Shown here piece after piece: positions 62,467-64,000 of a stretch of DNA of 64,000 nucleotides. The stretch covers positions 62,001-126,000 of the forward strand of contig NZ_JAFWOM010000140.1 of the NCBI RefSeq assembly GCF_017545445.1, in the 5' to 3' direction. A model generated the notes under the pieces. That model was not told the DNA's origin. It ran no database searches and saw only the letters and a program-made list of their open reading frames with translations. The stretch is from Fibrobacter sp. (GTDB taxonomy: Bacteria; Fibrobacterota; Fibrobacteria; Fibrobacterales; Fibrobacteraceae). The translations under genes and the position numbers were made by a program. The stretch's first letter is position 1; each line of letters opens with the position of its first letter.

Positions 62467-63270
62467 TTGGTTCACAAAAAAATTATAACCGCAAATATTG
62501 CCGCAATATGTTGTGCTTCGTTCATGACCATAGTCGGTTGTTCTAACGGTTCCAACGCGGTGGCTGCCGATGCGGAGGGTTCAGCTGTCGATAAAACTCA
62601 GCGATTGGGTAATGTGAAAGTAAGTATTGAAGATCCGTCCGTCAAAATTTCCTCTTTGGAAAATTACGTGGCGCAGTTTACGGATGACCCGAACGAACTT
62701 TCGTTTGACCGACATGTGCTTGCGTACAACGGGAGTTTCCCCAGGATTGTTGTACCCCAGGATTCGTTGGATGCAAATCCGGACATTATCGCTATTGATA
62801 AGTCGCCGATTAAGGAGATTGGCGTTTCTGAGGTTGCCAAATATTTCCCGAATACAGCCGAAGTTGCGGGCAATCGACTGAACCAAGAAAATTGCAAGCT
62901 TTATATTGTCGAGTCACACGATGGCGCTCAACCGACAGGGCATATTTTGACCAAGGTTTCTCAAGGGCAAGTGGAATTGACCGAAGTCATTCGTGGCGGA
63001 ATCTATCCCCAAACATGTATGTATTTTACAGTAGGGTTCCTTGTGCAGGACTGCGAAGGACTTATTGATAGAAATTCGCAAATTACGTATAAAAGCTTTA
63101 CAAGCCGGACTTGGTGCGGCGATGTCTGGAAAACTCCTGACGAATTGAGGGCTGGCGATTCGTTGGATTTGAACCGGAGTCGCTATAAGCCAAATCCGGA
63201 CTGTGCCGAAAATGCTCATACCGATGTAAGTGCTTATGGCGAATGGTATCGTGCGGATCTGTTGCAATAA
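62467..63270 (+). CDS. Putative lipoprotein of unknown function
   Basis: 267 residues, not recognised. The start is set at TTG 62467, six bases after the strong AAAAAGGAGG; an open frame back to GTG 62404 lacks a ribosome site. The N-terminus VHKKIITANIAAICCASFMTI is a signal sequence ending in a lipobox I-V-G-C, so the mature protein is probably lipid-anchored at Cys23. The mature part has four later cysteines and ends in charged residues. Nearby genes give no clue. It is followed by a strong terminator, facing the zinc-ribbon gene. Confidence 0.65.
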   Translation: MVHKKIITANIAAICCASFMTIVGCSNGSNAVAADAEGSAVDKTQRLGNVKVSIEDPSVKISSLENYVAQFTDDPNELSFDRHVLAYNGSFPRIVVPQDSLDANPDIIAIDKSPIKEIGVSEVAKYFPNTAEVAGNRLNQENCKLYIVESHDGAQPTGHILTKVSQGQVELTEVIRGGIYPQTCMYFTVGFLVQDCEGLIDRNSQITYKSFTSRTWCGDVWKTPDELRAGDSLDLNRSRYKPNPDCAENAHTDVSAYGEWYRADLLQ

Positions 63271-63324
63271 TAGCGTTTTGTGAAATTTTCTCTCTTGAGT
63301 TCTCTTTGATTGAAGATTAAAGTA

Positions 63325-63350
63325 ACCTCCGTTTCGACGGAGGTTTTTGC
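63325..63350 (+). terminator. Terminator between convergent lipoprotein and zinc-ribbon genes
   Basis: AACCTCCGT and ACGGAGGTT pair around a TTCG tetraloop, followed by T residues on the plus strand. Confidence 0.88.
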
Positions 63351-63354
63351 GTGA

Positions 63355-63942
63355 TTACCGCTTCTTGAAGATGACAATTTCGGCATCGGCGCCGTTCTTG
63401 CCGTATTCGCTTACGAGAATGTAATGCTCGTCGCAGGCGATTCCGAAGCAGCGGCCCTCGGCGTTTTGCTTTTCGACTTGGTTGCCCCAGTAGCTTGCGT
63501 TATCGTCCAAGAGCTTGACGCAGTTGCCGTTGATGCGGTATTCCTGATTGATGAACGAGCCTTGCAAAACAAAGAGGTTGTCGATGTGCGGCATGTCCTT
63601 GATGTTAAGCGCATTCACTTCGTCGATGAACTTTTGCTTGATGGGCGAGGTGGCGTGAGGAAGTTGGTCCGCGGGGAGTTGCCAGCGTTTGAGCGTTGGG
63701 AAGTACTTGCGGAGTTCAGCCTTGTAATCTTCGCGGGTGAGGTTCTTGCCGGTGTTCTTGTTGAATTCATCGACGAACTGCGAGCAGAATTCAACCATTT
63801 CTTCCATGTTGAAGTCTCCGGTGAACGCTCCGTCTTTGTAGCAGTAGATGCAGTATTCTTCGCTCTTGCTACCGTCGGCGTTAGTGCCTAGAATTTCTGG
63901 TGTGAGTGGCATGCCGCAGCTCTGGCAAAATTTCATTTCCAT
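63355..63942 (-). CDS. Putative zinc-ribbon domain protein
   Basis: 195 residues. The N-terminus has CQSCGMPL (C-x2-C) and YCIYCYKDGAF (C-x2-C), the two halves of a treble-clef or zinc ribbon of the PF12674 type (as I recall it). The middle part (EEMVEFCSQFVDEF...YKAELRKYFPTLKRWQLP) is helical and fits the same family. The C-terminal 70 residues look like a separate beta-rich domain (DNLFVLQGSFINQEYRINGN). The function is unknown; similar proteins are annotated as putative transcriptional regulators. AAGGAGA ribosome site before the ATG. Confidence 0.8.
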   Translation of the reverse strand: MEMKFCQSCGMPLTPEILGTNADGSKSEEYCIYCYKDGAFTGDFNMEEMVEFCSQFVDEFNKNTGKNLTREDYKAELRKYFPTLKRWQLPADQLPHATSPIKQKFIDEVNALNIKDMPHIDNLFVLQGSFINQEYRINGNCVKLLDDNASYWGNQVEKQNAEGRCFGIACDEHYILVSEYGKNGADAEIVIFKKR

Positions 63943-64000
63943 GATTTTTCTCCTTTTAAATTTTCTTTATCGGGTGGCGGATAACGGTCTTTAACTTTTC

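Overview
The window looks like a chromosomal segment of a Fibrobacter species (phylum Fibrobacterota), a fibre-degrading gut anaerobe. This is inferred from gene content and was not tested by a search. The supporting features are three secreted mannan/glucan hydrolases in a row, each ending in a similar beta-rich C-terminal domain that resembles a type IX secretion sorting domain; a giant surface protein with a poly-serine linker and the same kind of tail; and housekeeping genes with GC-rich third codon positions beside AT-rich polysaccharide genes.

Layout. 0.1-5 kb: an outer-membrane barrel-like protein, a solitary hisH, tRNA-Arg(TCT), a thioredoxin-like lipoprotein or periplasmic protein, a FliB-like cysteine cluster protein and a sugar-phosphate transferase. 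5-13 kb: a 1228-residue GLUG/InlB-repeat surface protein, homoserine dehydrogenase, a second (WcaJ-like) initiating transferase and nadC. 12.7-14.6 kb: a two-gene ATPase plus small PD-(D/E)XK-like protein module on the minus strand, a possible defence system. 14.8-33.9 kb: a long, mostly co-directional surface polysaccharide locus with GDP-fucose synthesis (gmd, fcl), a flippase, an EpsG-like polymerase, several glycosyltransferases, a pyruvyl transferase, acetyltransferases, a sugar aminotransferase, and a dedicated acyl carrier protein with two KAS III enzymes and a reductase. 34-38.5 kb: two diverged copies of an AAA-ATPase-like/PD-(D/E)XK gene flanking an Rpn-type nuclease gene, inserted within the polysaccharide locus. 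38.6-44.4 kb: the locus resumes with a WecG/TagA transferase, a Wzc-like tyrosine kinase, an NhaC antiporter and UDP-glucuronate decarboxylase. 44.5-53.6 kb: regulators and housekeeping (AraC protein, XPB-type helicase, gltX, a zinc-ribbon/BON protein, a WYL regulator, queA, hpt). 53.6-61.9 kb, minus strand: a GH57 enzyme, two GH26 and one GH5 secreted enzymes. 62-64 kb: tRNA-Ala(CGC), a lipoprotein and a zinc-ribbon protein.

How it fits together. The central region can be read as a pathway that makes nucleotide sugars (GDP-fucose, an amino sugar, UDP-xylose), decorates them with acetyl, pyruvyl and probably a short fatty acyl group made on a private ACP, assembles them on a lipid carrier (two initiating transferases plus many glycosyltransferases), flips, polymerises and exports them under control of a tyrosine kinase. 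The hydrolase cluster at the right would degrade plant mannan outside the cell. The two items most worth following are the ATPase/nuclease-like pair at 12.7-14.6 kb and the ACP/KAS III/SDR acyl module at 22.6-26.8 kb. Intergenic regions carry several families of dispersed palindromes. No gene-free stretch exceeds 300 bases.
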